A stretch of DNA of 64,000 bases from Chanos chanos (lineage: Eukaryota > Chordata > Actinopteri > Gonorynchiformes > Chanidae): contig NC_044496.1 of NCBI RefSeq assembly GCF_902362185.1, positions 10,755,772 through 10,819,771 on the forward strand, written 5' to 3'. Position 1 is the first letter of the stretch; each line of letters opens with the position of its first letter. Positions 24,890 through 35,640 of the stretch are shown here, piece after piece. The notes under the pieces were generated by a model. The model searched no databases. It worked only from the letters and a program-made list of their open reading frames with translations, and was not told the origin of the DNA. The position numbers were made by a program, and so were the translations under genes.

Positions 24890-25566
24890 TTAGTCTCCAT
24901 GTTGTATCTCGGCCCTCAGCTCCTTAGTGATGAAATTCATCAAAGCAGCAATAACTTGCTGCTGTAGGGTAGAATTGCCCATAACCAGTGCAATTAACTG
25001 GGTAAAGTCAGTCCACGCCAGATTGCCAAGCACAGCCATGACATCAGAGTAAAGCTTCTGCTGCTGAGCAGGAGGCAACTCCATGAGAATTTGAGGAACA
25101 GGTTGAAACTTTCCACTGGTCATCCAGTATCCAAGCAGGCCTCCCACTAAACTGCCTAACATGTTATCAAGGAAACAATATTAAAAAAAAGAGAATATAG
25201 TAGTAATTACTGGGTTTGTTGTCTCATATATTTAAAATCATCTAGTATAAGAACATCTAAGTAACCTGATATTGACATTTCTGAAATTGTTTTCAGTGGT
25301 TCATTTGAGATACACAGCAAAATTCAGCTGTAGCACAAAGAGGTGTTTGTAGCATGGAAGTGGTATGGGGTATTTCACTAAGGAGGGGAAAAAACAGCTG
25401 TTTTACCTGCAGCTATTCCAGGAGGACCACCTACAATCCCGCCTAAAAAAGCGGCCCCTCCCGTGACTGCTGCTCCTTTACCACAATTTTTCACCGCTGC
25501 TTTGATCTTCTTGTCCGCAGAAAGCTTGCAGCATAGTCTCATGACGTCATCAGTTCGCGGGGCCAT
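24890..25566 (-). CDS. c19orf12: C19orf12-family protein, copy A
   Basis: Orthologue of human C19orf12, a small membrane protein of mitochondria, ER and their contact sites, implicated in lipid handling and autophagy; human mutations cause the neurodegeneration MPAN. Two coding exons: 25407-25566 (160 nt) and 24890-25155 (266 nt), giving 141 residues, matching the short human isoform. The glycine-rich hydrophobic hairpin is at about residues 33-66 ([15 protein letters not shown], then [15 protein letters not shown]). The C-terminal half has the family phrases [25 protein letters not shown] and TKELRAEIQ. Start ATG-GCC-CCG is the first Met in frame before a hydrophilic helix. Copy B at 33.3-34.0 kb has the same exon lengths. 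A 5' noncoding exon probably starts the transcript at about 27.2 kb. Confidence 0.95.
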
Positions 25567-25619
25567 CTCTGTGGTCTATCAACTGGATTCAGAGCAAAAC
25601 AAAAAGGCGTAAAACGTCT

Positions 25620-27171
25620 TACTTTAACGACTGGCGGCATACATGGAGACTCATATTCCTTAAATTAGTTGCTGACTCAAATTCAGCACAACTGAGAGTA
25701 AGTAGCGGTCATGGTGAAAGTCAGATAAGTTATTATATTTGAGTTAAATATATAACTATAAAAGAATGATTGTAGTAAAAGTGTAAGTGTAAAAAAACTT
25801 GAGTCAAAGTGGCAGGCTTTTAAGATACTCAAATTTTCAAAAGAATAATGAAAGAACTGGAGGGGCACTCGGAGAGCGCAGACCTCCGCCAAAGCCAGTA
25901 GTGCACTCGGCTATTCAAATCTGCAACCGCAACCACTATATATATCTGAATATAGTGGATATCTGGATATCGCTCTGAAACACACTGGTGACAGTGAGTA
26001 TACACCCGTGCAACTAGGTAGGCATACGCATCAACATTTGCACTGGTTTGTGTACATTCACAACATTGAGGTCTTACGTCAGCTATGCTTAAAACAGCCT
26101 ACAATAGTGGTACTCCCACACGCGTTTAATCAGCTACAACTTGATTTAAAAAAAATACTTATAACTGACCGTATAAAATGAAACAATCAACGACAGTTTT
26201 CAACAGAGACGTATTGGAATAAAAAAGTCTGGAACTTCTTTATTGATGTTGTCGGAGACTGTTAAAATTCTTCATATTGTCGATACTGAGATTACAAATC
26301 CACCATTACCCTACTTGTATATATTACGTAGCTATATGGGCTATTACTTATATATATTACGTTCAATAACGAGGAACTTTTACTTTATTGTTTACAGCCA
26401 CTGGTAATTATACAGTCAGTTGGGAGATTAAATATTAGAAACTCCAGCTCCAACTTGAAGTTAACGAGAGACAGTGTTTGTCAAACATAAGCAGGACTAC
26501 ATTAGGACTAGAGCCCTTCATGAACTGCGAGGTTGTTGCTACGACTAGAATGCAACTTTATGGCAGTCCTATGAGGTTAAAAAACTTCAGTTGACAAAGT
26601 TCACAAAGCAATCCAAGATCCATAAAATGTGTTAACTAGCCAACCAGTTTTGTCTGTGTGAGAGCGGCGTTTAAAATTTTAACGGTGGTATTAAGGGACC
26701 TGTTACAGTTAAGTATTAGGGGGGGAAAATTAGTGTTGTTAACCTGATGTCGTTTAAGGTCCGTACTGTTGCTGAATTAAGAAAAAAAAGAAATATTTGA
26801 CTTGAGAATGAATTTTAAATGAATAAATAAAAACTCTCGCCAAAGCAAGGTGATGCATGACTGAAATCGGAGGGTTTAAGGCAGGGAATATGTCCGTCAC
26901 AGAGACGGACGGGCGAGTATGTGATTGCCATTGCACCGTCAGTTAGATGTTTGATGCTGCTGCTGTAGGATTCAGGATTACACAATAGTTTTAATAGCTC
27001 ATTTAAAGTTAATGATACCGTGATATCAGTGCGTTTTAAATATATTACAATTTGAGAATCAGAGTAAAGACTTAATCCATTAGTTAAAAAAAAAGTTTTT
27101 GTCGCTTTCGATAACGGCATACTTTGGAAAACTGGCATTACGTTTCAAAATTTCAAAACCTGTAAACCTAC
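25620..27171 (-). other. 5' intron of c19orf12 copy A
   Basis: Non-coding sequence between the first coding exon and the predicted noncoding exon. Around 26500-26660 it matches the corresponding intron of copy B in diverged form (ACTAGAGCCCTTCATGA, GGCAGTCCTATGAGGTTAA, AAAGCAATCC), showing that the duplication included the upstream part of the gene. Confidence 0.6.
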
Positions 27172-27290
27172 CGTGGTTTTTAGTGTGCGCCGACGGAGTT
27201 CTGACTGAAACGAAACTTCTGAGTAGTGTTTTATGGGTGGCGCTCGGCCCACGCGGCTTGCAGCTCAAACCAACAAAGTAGTTGCAAAAT
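27172..27290 (-). promoter_or_regulatory. predicted 5' noncoding exon and promoter of c19orf12 copy A
   Basis: On the minus strand the text ..AACCACG is followed by a donor GTAGGTTTACA. Copy B has the matching AACAACG and GTAGGTTTACATG donor at 34624. Conservation of a donor and its flank in both duplicates supports a shared noncoding first exon. The 5' end is not determined. Confidence 0.5.
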
Positions 27291-27839
27291 GCAGCTTGGA
27301 TGAATGTATTGTCTTGGATGAAAATAGTTATGTCTATTGTTTAAACTTGAAAGTTACGCTTAACAGTAGTTCGAGAGCGTGGGACGTTTGTGAAGGTGTA
27401 AAACGAGTTTCCGCACATAGCAAGAGAGGCCCCCAAAGATAAAGCATACGGAGGTGCTGATTCAGTTGCGTGCTACTGACTTCACGGGGGCTTTCATCTC
27501 AGCATCAGAGTCTAAAGGAGCAAGTGCAATTAGCCGTCTGTTGCGCTCTACAAAACGTCCAAAACGTAATTTCTTCATTCACTGCGTCTATGATACTGAA
27601 AAAAATATCATCGCCCTATTGCCTCCTGTCCGAATGTTTCTTCCACATGTTCATGATTATTGCTGCTAACTCTGTGTCTTTGTTTGCTTAGCCCAGAGAC
27701 TGTCTTGTGTGAGAAATATTTTGAATGTATTAACCATGGATGTTTGTTATTTTAATCAATTTGCAGCTATTCCTTTAGTTATACTCATTATTGTTTAAGC
27801 ATTAATGTTCTGTTCTGTTCTGTTCTGTTCTGTGTGTCA

Positions 27840-28222
27840 TATAATTTTGTAGCTGACACCTTAAGTGTCATTTAAGGGTTATGTGGAAAGTAGCAAGCAA
27901 GAGAGTTAGCGCACACAGAGGAAGTAGTGCGGTCATACTGAGGTCACGCTAGAGAGAAAAGCGTTGAGGGTGTCTGAGGTGAAAGACAAGGTAGAACTTC
28001 TTGGAACAGTAATAACACAACTAGGAAAGTGAATTAATACCTAGGAGAGACCACCCTCATCCTTTATGATGTGCAAGTTGTTTATTCCACTGTATAAATA
28101 TTCTGTGTTTCTCTGTTTTTGGGGAGACTGTGGTAATAAAGGGAATGACTGATCATGCCTGAAGTTTGTTGTCTTTGAGACTTCGCAAATCTCTTATAGA
28201 AGACCTCAAATTTATCTTACAC
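27840..28222. mobile_element. LTR-like fossil sequence (weak call)
   Basis: About 380 bases with a late AATAAA (GTAATAAAGGG), T-rich and G-rich flanks and an end near CTTACA followed by TTGGT. This resembles the layout of a solo LTR of a Gypsy-like element. No internal coding parts, paired LTR or target duplication was seen. If real it is a lone, old remnant; a plain unique sequence is the alternative. Confidence 0.2.
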
Positions 28223-28815
28223 TTGGTATGGTTGAAGGAGAGCAAAGGCATGCACTGATTCCACGACGAAGTAGGCAGATGGTTAGTCCACGAAGAATCT
28301 CATATTGGCAAAACAAGCCAAGATTTACCAAAGCGGCAGGTAATTTGTATGATCAGTAGGAAGGTCAAGTAAATTGAAAGATGTCAGTCTCCATGTCAGT
28401 ACAACTCGAACTGGAATTTAAAAAGGGATCAAATTAATGGTCTTCTGTTCTAAACAGAGAGGATTATATTGGCATCTGAGTCCATCGTGAATTATGAAGT
28501 TGTAGAATATAACTGGAATGGAATTTTAGGACATATATAGATAAAAAGGTATCAATTTACAAAGCAATCCAAGTACAGTCTCTGATATGAACTAAACATA
28601 ATAAGGGATGTTTTGGTGAAGGAATGTTTTAATGATATAGTAAAGCCAGTTAACTTTGAGAGACTTTTGATAAGTATAACTTGACATATCTCTCAAACTG
28701 ATATACTCCTGTCATTTTTTTTCCCTCAATAATTAACTGGAATCAGACAGTTAAATCAGTCTGTGGTACCTTCTTGTGTTGGTAATGGAACATCTCTTAA
28801 ATAAACTCACATAAA

Positions 28816-28975
28816 ACAGAGAAAATCCTGGTGGGCCTGCAAGAAATGCCCCAGTACCTGCTGTCTATGACATCACTGCTGGTTCTTCTGTCCAGGCCTT
28901 CACTGCTGCTCTTATCTCCTCATTCTCTGTTAGTTTACAGACGTGTTTCACAAAGTCTTCTGTTCAATGAGCCAT
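28816..28975 (-). pseudogene. dead first coding exon of a third c19orf12 copy
   Basis: Read from 28975 downward, this 160-base stretch aligns codon for codon with the first coding exons of copies A and B, without any length change. It keeps MA-xx-T-D/E-D near the start, CKL at 13-15, IRAAVK at 21-26, GAF-LAGPPG at 42-50. In-frame stops at codons 4 and 37 and loss of the donor site show it is not functional. No matching second exon was found below it; the sequence downstream on the minus strand keeps only vague similarity to the copy B intron. It lies between the two intact copies, so at least two duplication events occurred. Confidence 0.85.
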
Positions 28976-29199
28976 TGCAGTTGTGTTACAAAAGACCATG
29001 TAAATGACAGCAGTAACTGACAATATATTACTTAAATGTCAGGCTGAGTACAGTCAAAAGACATACCACCAAAATCACTTGCTAAATCTTTGAAAGTAAC
29101 CAGTAACATTAGGTAAATGAAGTAGACTATGCTGTAAATTTGTTGATGGTACATAATGGCTGCTTTAGCACAGATCAGACTTTCATTCATTCATTCATC

Positions 29200-29538
29200 C
29201 ATCCATCCATCCATTTTCTCCCGCTTATCCGGGACCGGGTCGCGGTGGCAGCAGGCTGAGGAGGGTCGCCCAGACATCCCTTTCCCCGGCTACATCCACC
29301 AGCTCCTCCTGGGGGATCCCAAGGCGTTCCCAGGTCAGCCGAGATATATATTTCTCCCAACGTGTCCTGGGTCTTCCCCGGGGTCTCCTCCCAGTTGGTT
29401 GCGCCCGGAACACCTCCATAGGGAGGCGCCCAGGAGGCATCCTGACTAGATGCCCGAACCACCTCAGCTGACTCCTTTCAATGCGGAGGAGCAGCGGCTC
29501 TACTCCAAGCTCCTCCCGGGTGTCCGAGCTCCTCACCC
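29200..29538 (-). mobile_element. 3' end of an RTE/Rex-like LINE
   Basis: On the minus strand this encodes a typical end of a non-LTR reverse transcriptase protein: QLRWFGHLVRMP, GRPRTRWEKYISRL, WERLGIPQEEL and VDVAGERDVWATLLSLLP. It then runs into GGATAAGCGGGAGAAAATGG and a GGAT/GAAT repeat tail. 5'-truncated to about 340 bp, as is usual for such insertions. The clade assignment (RTE/Rex3-like) is from memory of fish repeats. Confidence 0.85.
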
Positions 29539-29539
29539 T

Positions 29540-29595
29540 ATTCATTCATTCATTCATTCATTCATTCATTCATTCATTCATTCATTCATTCATTC
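29540..29595. repeat. (TTCA)n microsatellite
   Basis: About 14 TTCA units between a LINE 3' end and a SINE 3' end, probably grown from the tail repeat of one of them. Confidence 0.95.
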
Positions 29596-29596
29596 T

Positions 29597-29712
29597 CTAA
29601 GCTGCTTATCCTAATTAGGGTCGTGGATGGTGCTGGAGCATGTCCCAGCTCCCAATCAGCAAAAGGCCAGAGAAACACCCTGGACAGGTCGCCAGACCAT
29701 CGCAGGGCACAG
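29597..29712 (-). mobile_element. SINE tail fragment
   Basis: The reverse strand matches the 3' part of the 13.95-kb SINE: GCGATGGTCTGGCGACCTG, TGTCCAGGGTGTTTC, a GCTCCAGCACC-like phrase and CCCTAATTAGGATAAGC. Only the tail third is present and it is more diverged than the other copies. Confidence 0.8.
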
Positions 29713-30050
29713 ATCATACTTGTCAGTCCAAAATGAATTCAGACCACATCTAGGCTCCGTGCTTCTGAAAGTGAACCATGGAAAGTGTTTGTTGGCATAT
29801 TTAAACGATATAGTCTGTGGCTCTTTCCTTTCCCTCATCATCCTTCAATAACAGTGCATGAACATTTAGATTCCTGCTCATATTCCTGCTCTTTGCATAT
29901 GCAGCCTTCTTGGGCATATGAACATAAGCAATTAATTTATTCAACTACGCTCAAAGAATAGATATTTTTATAGTTTACTGTAGCTAAGAACAGCATATGA
30001 ATCGTGCATGGTTTATTATACTGGTTTGTACCTGCTGTGGTGTTTGGCAA

Positions 30051-30398
30051 ATTCATCCATGTACAGTTTTTTTCTGTCATCTGCACGTTTTGTTTCGTTT
30101 AGAGGAAGTTTACCTGGTATGCTACAATGTATCTTCCAGTTTCCACAGTCATGAGTGAAGACTGATGTAACACAATTTAAGGATACAGAGTCAAGTTAAG
30201 GAGTGCTTTGTAAATTGCCTGAGTTTTTTTTTCTTTTTAACTTCGTAGGACTGCTGTTAAGTTATTTTTTAAGTCGAATGTATGTAAAGCCTCACAGGTC
30301 ATGAAGGACTCTAGTCCTGGAGCGGGCCTCTCCATGTTAGACAGGAAACTATTCACTTGCCTCTTAACAAATTTAAGTTAGTTTTGGGTCATATTCAA
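30051..30398. repeat. inverted copy of the c19orf12-B 5' intron segment
   Basis: This stretch is the near-identical reverse complement of 34189-34565. Reading both by eye I count only about ten mismatches plus one gap of about 30 bases. It sits inside the duplicated 3' flank of copy B, replacing the part equivalent to about 23165-24137 near copy A. Confidence 0.9.
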
Positions 30399-30403
30399 AC
30401 ATA

Positions 30404-30755
30404 CTGATACTGGCTTCAGTACATTCAAAGTGACTCATATGCAAAGCTGAGAGGATGACGGTATTGCAAGATTGCTTTCAGTTTCGATATCACAACGGCT
30501 AATTGGTGGCGGGAATTGTTCCATTCACACAATTCATGCAAGGCACGCTAAACCAGGCTGTCTTGTTTTGACTTTAGCACATTCTATGTGAGAAATGGGC
30601 AATTAGTTCAAAGGATGATTATATTGCAGGATTACTCAGAGCTTCACTGCAATTGTTAACGGACAGTTGGAAATTGTTCCACCCGTTGAAATTAGTCTGA
30701 CTCCAAATTAGTCAGACTCTGACAATAGTGAAAGTAAACCCTGTGAGTGAAGCTT
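30404..30755. repeat. tandem pair of c19orf12 flank sequence
   Basis: Two diverged copies (about 30404-30545 and 30570-30755) of the sequence at 24137-24350. Shared phrases: TTCAG/TTTAG-x-ACATTC, TATTGCAGGATTACT, GGAAATTGTTCCAC. An internal doubling occurred after or during the segmental duplication. Confidence 0.65.
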
Positions 30756-30759
30756 CCTG

Positions 30760-33315
30760 TTTCCGTGTACCAAGGTCAGCGATGCCTGATCTGGTATCTA
30801 TGAGATCTATCAAAGGGTTATTTCCTGTTCTTCATTCAAATATACGCAGAATAGGAAACGCTGGCAGAAAGCCTCTGCTTCACACTGAATATTAAACTGA
30901 AATTAACAGGATAAACCAAATGTCCAATTACATGTTGTGTATCTTTTGTATATTGTCACATATAGCAACTGCCATGACCTATGTTTGTTCTGGTGTGTGT
31001 ACAGCATGCTGGGGATGTGCATAACCAAACGACAGAGCCCTGCAGAAAAATTGAGTAGAGACCTCTAGTGGTTGTGAAGAGCACAGCAGGTTTTACCTCA
31101 GTTGGGATAGTTACAGCTCAAAGAAATATGACTCCACTCAAAAATAAACAAAGTAAACAATGTTTTTCCCCTCTTCAACATAACCCTTTCTCGACTGTCA
31201 AAGTGCTATAACCATCTCTCTGGTTCACACCTGTTAAAGTAATTTTATAAAAGACACTCAGATTCTCCAAAGTCAAGGCAGGTTGGTTTATTCTCGCCGG
31301 CAAGGAGACCAGTCACAAAGCAATACAGTCAGGCATCACTGTTGTGAGTAGTCTAAAACTCCCTTTGTGTTCATGCAGCATTTATCTGTTAGAAAGGAAT
31401 CACACCAGTTATTTTTTCACACCAAACAGAGATAAGAGATACATGTTTCTCTGCTGAGCTGTGGAACCTCCTGTTCTTGGTCATGGTGACCTTGACTGAA
31501 CTTCTGGTTCCAACTAGATAAGCATATTAATGAGCATATTTCATACAAAGGAATAACATATTTTTCTGACAACACCCCTTTCACCCACCATCCCACTGGA
31601 CTGCCCCCTGCCTTTCCCAGTGCAGCCTCTGATTGCAGGTACCAAGACCAGTTCGTCAATTACTCTAAGAGCTCATTCTGCAATAGGGATTGTACTTTAC
31701 ATACTGTCCTGTCATTATGGAAGAATGACAAATACACTGAAATGGATTTCACATTTTAATTCACTCCACATCTGTGTAAATTCTACACACTGTATTGCAC
31801 AGTGACAATTCACTAATTATAATTACGTGTGTACCACACAAGTATGCATTTGATGTTAATTTCAGTTATGTAATCGATTCAACATTTTATTACATGATTA
31901 TTTCGTTGTACCATAATGCTCATGTCCAAACCGCCAAGTTGGTCATTTGTACTCTGCTCAAATTGGCAAATGTATGTTATCTAGTATGTGCTCTAAGTCA
32001 GAATGTGCAAAATGAAAACAGTTCCTGAAATAGAGAGTTTTGTAAACATCAAACATTATGAGGCCTTTTTGTCATCAGTGACAGCTTCATCTGACAGTGG
32101 GAGATGAGCAGCAGGTTTGTGGCTTGAAGAGCCAAAATCGGTCCTATTTCAAACTGAGGATCAACATTAATTAAGATCAGTAATATTTATAAGACAAGAG
32201 GGACTGGCTAAATCCACAGCAGGAGATCAATTCCTATTAGCACCACAATTTACAACCTTGTACAAATTTTATATTTGTTCTCATGTACCCATAATTCTAT
32301 GTTTAATTAAACAGATGTTGTGTAGAAATGACCTCGCTTCATTTCTGCTAATCTGAAGCCTGTCTAAGTCCCTTCTTTATTAAGGTCAGTTTAATAATAA
32401 GAAGAATTTTGTATTTTTAAAGGTCTCCTTTTAAAGGTGTGTGTGTGTGTGTATGCATGTGTGTGTGTGTGTGTGTATGTGGAGGGTGGGGAATGTTTGT
32501 AATGAAGTATTTTTAAATTCTTGGTTTAACATATTTTGACAACCAGCGAATAACCTGCTACAGAATTATAAAAGCAACCAAACGCTTTCTGTCCTATTAA
32601 AGTTTTAAAAACATTCACTCTGCCATGATGGCCACTCAAAGGTGTGAAGAAAAATGTTCAGTGCTGGAATAGGACCACACACATTTAAAATGATCAAAAA
32701 CTAAACAGAGTCTAACAGCATGAATATCTCTATTTGATTTTGAGTTGTTCTCTATACAGTTTAAGAATGAAAGAGGAAATTCACTTGGTTCTGTCTGAGG
32801 GAGCAAAGCATTATAGCAGCATACCAAATGTTATGCACTAGACAGCATAATCCTCTGTTCTGCAATTGGTGTCATACAAAAGAGAAAAAAAAATATCGGT
32901 GGTGATCATTATAAATTATTATTAAATATTGAAGACCTTAAAATGACAAAGAACATTTTTCACAAAAAAGATTTCTCTCTTTTAATTGGCACCTACAACA
33001 CGTGGCACCACAGTGAAGTCACAGGGGCTTGCTTATGTTTACTGACCCTGCTACGAGTTTTAAATCTGCATCACAATTTACTAAACAGGTACTCTTCTCA
33101 AAAAATCATTTTGATATCTTAAGAATATAAAAAATGTCAGTATGAATATATAAATGAAGATATAAATTTTGCACACATAGTCAACATAACTCTCACACTT
33201 TGATATACATCAGCTTAATTGTCCCCACGCCTAGGCACAAAGGAAAATTTTCATCCCCCTGCTAGTCAGACACTCGTAGTTCACATCCTTTGTCACGTTC
33301 CTCACAGTTTCCTCC
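30760..33315. other. 3' flank of c19orf12 copy B, no gene seen
   Basis: AT-rich sequence without exons. An interrupted TG microsatellite lies at 32437-32480. The stretch 31180-31560 contains a compact G/C-balanced segment starting near a TTTTATAAAAG box, of unknown nature. Confidence 0.5.
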
Positions 33316-33321
33316 CACTGG

Positions 33322-34007
33322 TTAGTCTCCATATTGTATCTCGGCCCTCAGCTCCTTAGTGACGAAGCTAATGAGAGCAGCAGTAACTTGCTGCTGTAGG
33401 GTAGGATTGCCCATAACCAGTGCAATTAACTGTGCAAGGTCAGTCCAATCCAGAGTGCCAAGCACAGCCATGACATCAGTGCAAAGCTTCTGCCGGTGTG
33501 TAGGAGGCAACTCCATGAGAATCTGTGGAACAGGTTTAAACTGTCCACTGGTCATCCAGCATCCCAGCAGGCCTCCCACTGCACCACCTAATGTGTTATC
33601 GTACAATAAAGACCAAAGAAGAAAATGAGAGAATGTTAGAGAACATGTTAGTAAATATTTGATTCATTGTCCAGATGTTTACATATTCAGGGCTAATGAA
33701 TGATATCTGTATCCTGACCTTTCTTACGTTTTCAGTAGTTGGTGAGAGATATGCAGGAAAATTGCCCCGTGGTGCCATCTAGTGTTTATAACACGGAACT
33801 GAGACAGGAACGTTTCACTAACGACAAACAACAAAAGGTGATCTTACCTAAAGCTATTCCAGGAGGGCCACCTAAAAGACCACCTAAAAAAGCGGTCCCG
33901 CCCGCGACAGCTGCTCCTTTGGTAGAGTTCTTCACCGCTGCTTTGATCTGCTTGTCCGCCGACAGCTTGCAGCAAAGTCCCATGATGTCGTCCATTCGCG
34001 GAGCCAT
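33322..34007 (-). CDS. c19orf12: C19orf12-family protein, copy B
   Basis: Second full-length C19orf12 homologue, same predicted membrane/mitochondria-ER role as copy A. Coding exons 33848-34007 (160 nt) and 33322-33587 (266 nt), 141 residues. It starts [19 protein letters not shown] and has the glycine-rich hairpin [15 protein letters not shown] followed by [15 protein letters not shown]. The C-terminus has [22 protein letters not shown] and [12 protein letters not shown]. It is closer than copy A to human at several places (GQFKPVPQ, ..[16 protein letters not shown]), so it may keep the ancestral role. A predicted noncoding exon with a conserved donor lies at 34625 upward. Zebrafish is also known to carry several c19orf12 co-orthologues. 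Confidence 0.96.
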
Positions 34008-34188
34008 GTCGTGGTCTATCAACTGAACTCAGAGCAAAACAAAAACAATCAAAATTGTTTTACGTTAATGTCTGGCCGCATACACGGAAACTCATGATGC
34101 CTAAACTAATTGCAGGCTCAAATTGAGTGCAAGGAGCAGTCGTGAGTAATTACCAGTCGTGGTGAAATATCTATCTCGGGTTTTGTGA

Positions 34189-34565
34189 TTGAATATGATC
34201 CAAAACTAACTTAAATTTGTTAAGAGGCAAGTGAATAGTTTCCTGCCTAACATGGAGAGGCCCACTCCAGGACTAGAGTCCTTCATGACCTGTGAGGCTT
34301 TACATACATTCGACTTAAAACATAACTTCACAGCAGTCCTACGAAGTTAAAAAGAAAAAAACTCTGGCAATTTACAAAGCACTCCTAACATCATAACATT
34401 TGTTAACCGGGCGACCAATTTAAGACTCTGTATCCTTAAATTGTGTTACATCAGTCTTCAGTCATGAATGTGGAAACTGGAAGATACATTGTAGCATACC
34501 AGGTAAACTTCCTCTAAACGAAACAAAACGTGCAGATGACAGAAAAAAACTGTACATGGATGAAT
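34189..34565. repeat. source arm of the inverted repeat, in copy B 5' intron
   Basis: Reverse complement of 30051-30398. This arm is probably the original because related, more diverged sequence occupies the same relative place in the copy A intron (about 26500-26660). Confidence 0.9.
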
Positions 34566-34624
34566 GTTAACTCGCTTTAGGTTTTCCTGCATTATGTTGG
34601 AACGTTCTAAACATGTAAACCTAC

Positions 34625-34760
34625 CGTTGTTTTCAGCGTGATCCGGTTGAGCTTTAGTTTAAACCGAAAGTTGATTTTAGCTTCACTTTCGTTGGTGTCT
34701 TTAAAACCGCAGTGCTTGACGGGACTGTTGTACGTAGACTACTTGGCTCTGACAGCGACA
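34625..34760 (-). promoter_or_regulatory. predicted 5' noncoding exon and promoter of c19orf12 copy B
   Basis: Minus-strand donor GTAGGTTTACATG at 34624 downward is shared with copy A. Upstream sequence holds CACTTTCG and GACGGGAC-like short GC patches. About 0.8 kb separates it from the oppositely oriented TP53INP-like first exon. Confidence 0.45.
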
Positions 34761-35303
34761 GCATGACAGCTGACTTTGGATAAGCTGAAGTTTGATCTAA
34801 TGTCTTGGATGAATTGAGGACTTGACGAGGAAAACTGACATCTCATAAAGTTATTGAAAACATGTGTCTGATCAGATCACTAAGGCATCATAAAACCAGC
34901 CGATTGTGTAAGGGTTCACAGTTTTAAAGGGCTGTAGTCATTACATTATTTAAGTTCTGTGTAGTTTCATAAGTTCATTTTAGGTCTGTCATTTAATTCT
35001 GTAAGTCACGAACTAAATTCATTTATGATACTCATCAGGTTATTGAGTGCATTTTATTTATCCAGAATAGACAAGGTGGAACAAATAGTCAAATAAACAT
35101 GAAGAAATATTTTCATATCCTGGGTATCAACAAAAGTAAACAATGTTTACAAAAATGAAATTCACACGTTGTTTAAAAATAATACATTTATATGATGTAT
35201 TATTTAATATCGTTCAAGTGATAAAAGAAATTAGGCTTACATTAGGTCCATTTGCACTTTCTCCCAGTTATTAGTAATAACTAATATAACTAATAATTAC
35301 TAA

Positions 35304-35324
35304 GATAGATAGATAGATAGATAT
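35304..35324. repeat. (AGAT)n microsatellite
   Basis: Five AGAT units. Confidence 0.9.
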
Positions 35325-35499
35325 TTGTGCTGTTTGTTAAGTGGATGATGGATGGATTGATTGATAGCCTGCGTCTGTGCCTTGACTACATAAACCTATT
35401 ACTTTTACAATACGACCCCGGTTCATGGTAAACAAGAATATCCATATTAGCAAATTCCATGAACACCCCGCCCCGCGTGGGCTGGGCTTAGTGACGTTA

Positions 35500-35640
35500 A
35501 TTTAACGCAAAACCGGGGCGGGGTTTTCTGTACATAAACAAGTTGAAAACAGAAGAACGGTTGAACAAAACATTTGTTTTTTTCCCCTTGTGAGCACCTG
35601 CTGTCAGAATCGCCGTTTACCTTTGCAACATTGGTCAGAG
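35500..35640 (+). promoter_or_regulatory. predicted promoter and 5' noncoding exon of the TP53INP-like gene
   Basis: A CRE-like TGACGTTA (about 35492-35499) and a GC box GGGGCGGGG (about 35515-35523) precede a probable exon ending ..TCAGAG before a perfect GTAAGT donor at 35641. The first coding exon follows acceptor TTGTTTGCAG ending at 37224. TP53INP genes are stress-inducible, which would fit a CRE, but this is inference. Confidence 0.45.

Noticed and set aside
29225-29545. 106-codon minus-strand open frame as a host gene
   Set aside because: It is the end of a LINE reverse-transcriptase protein, not a host gene.
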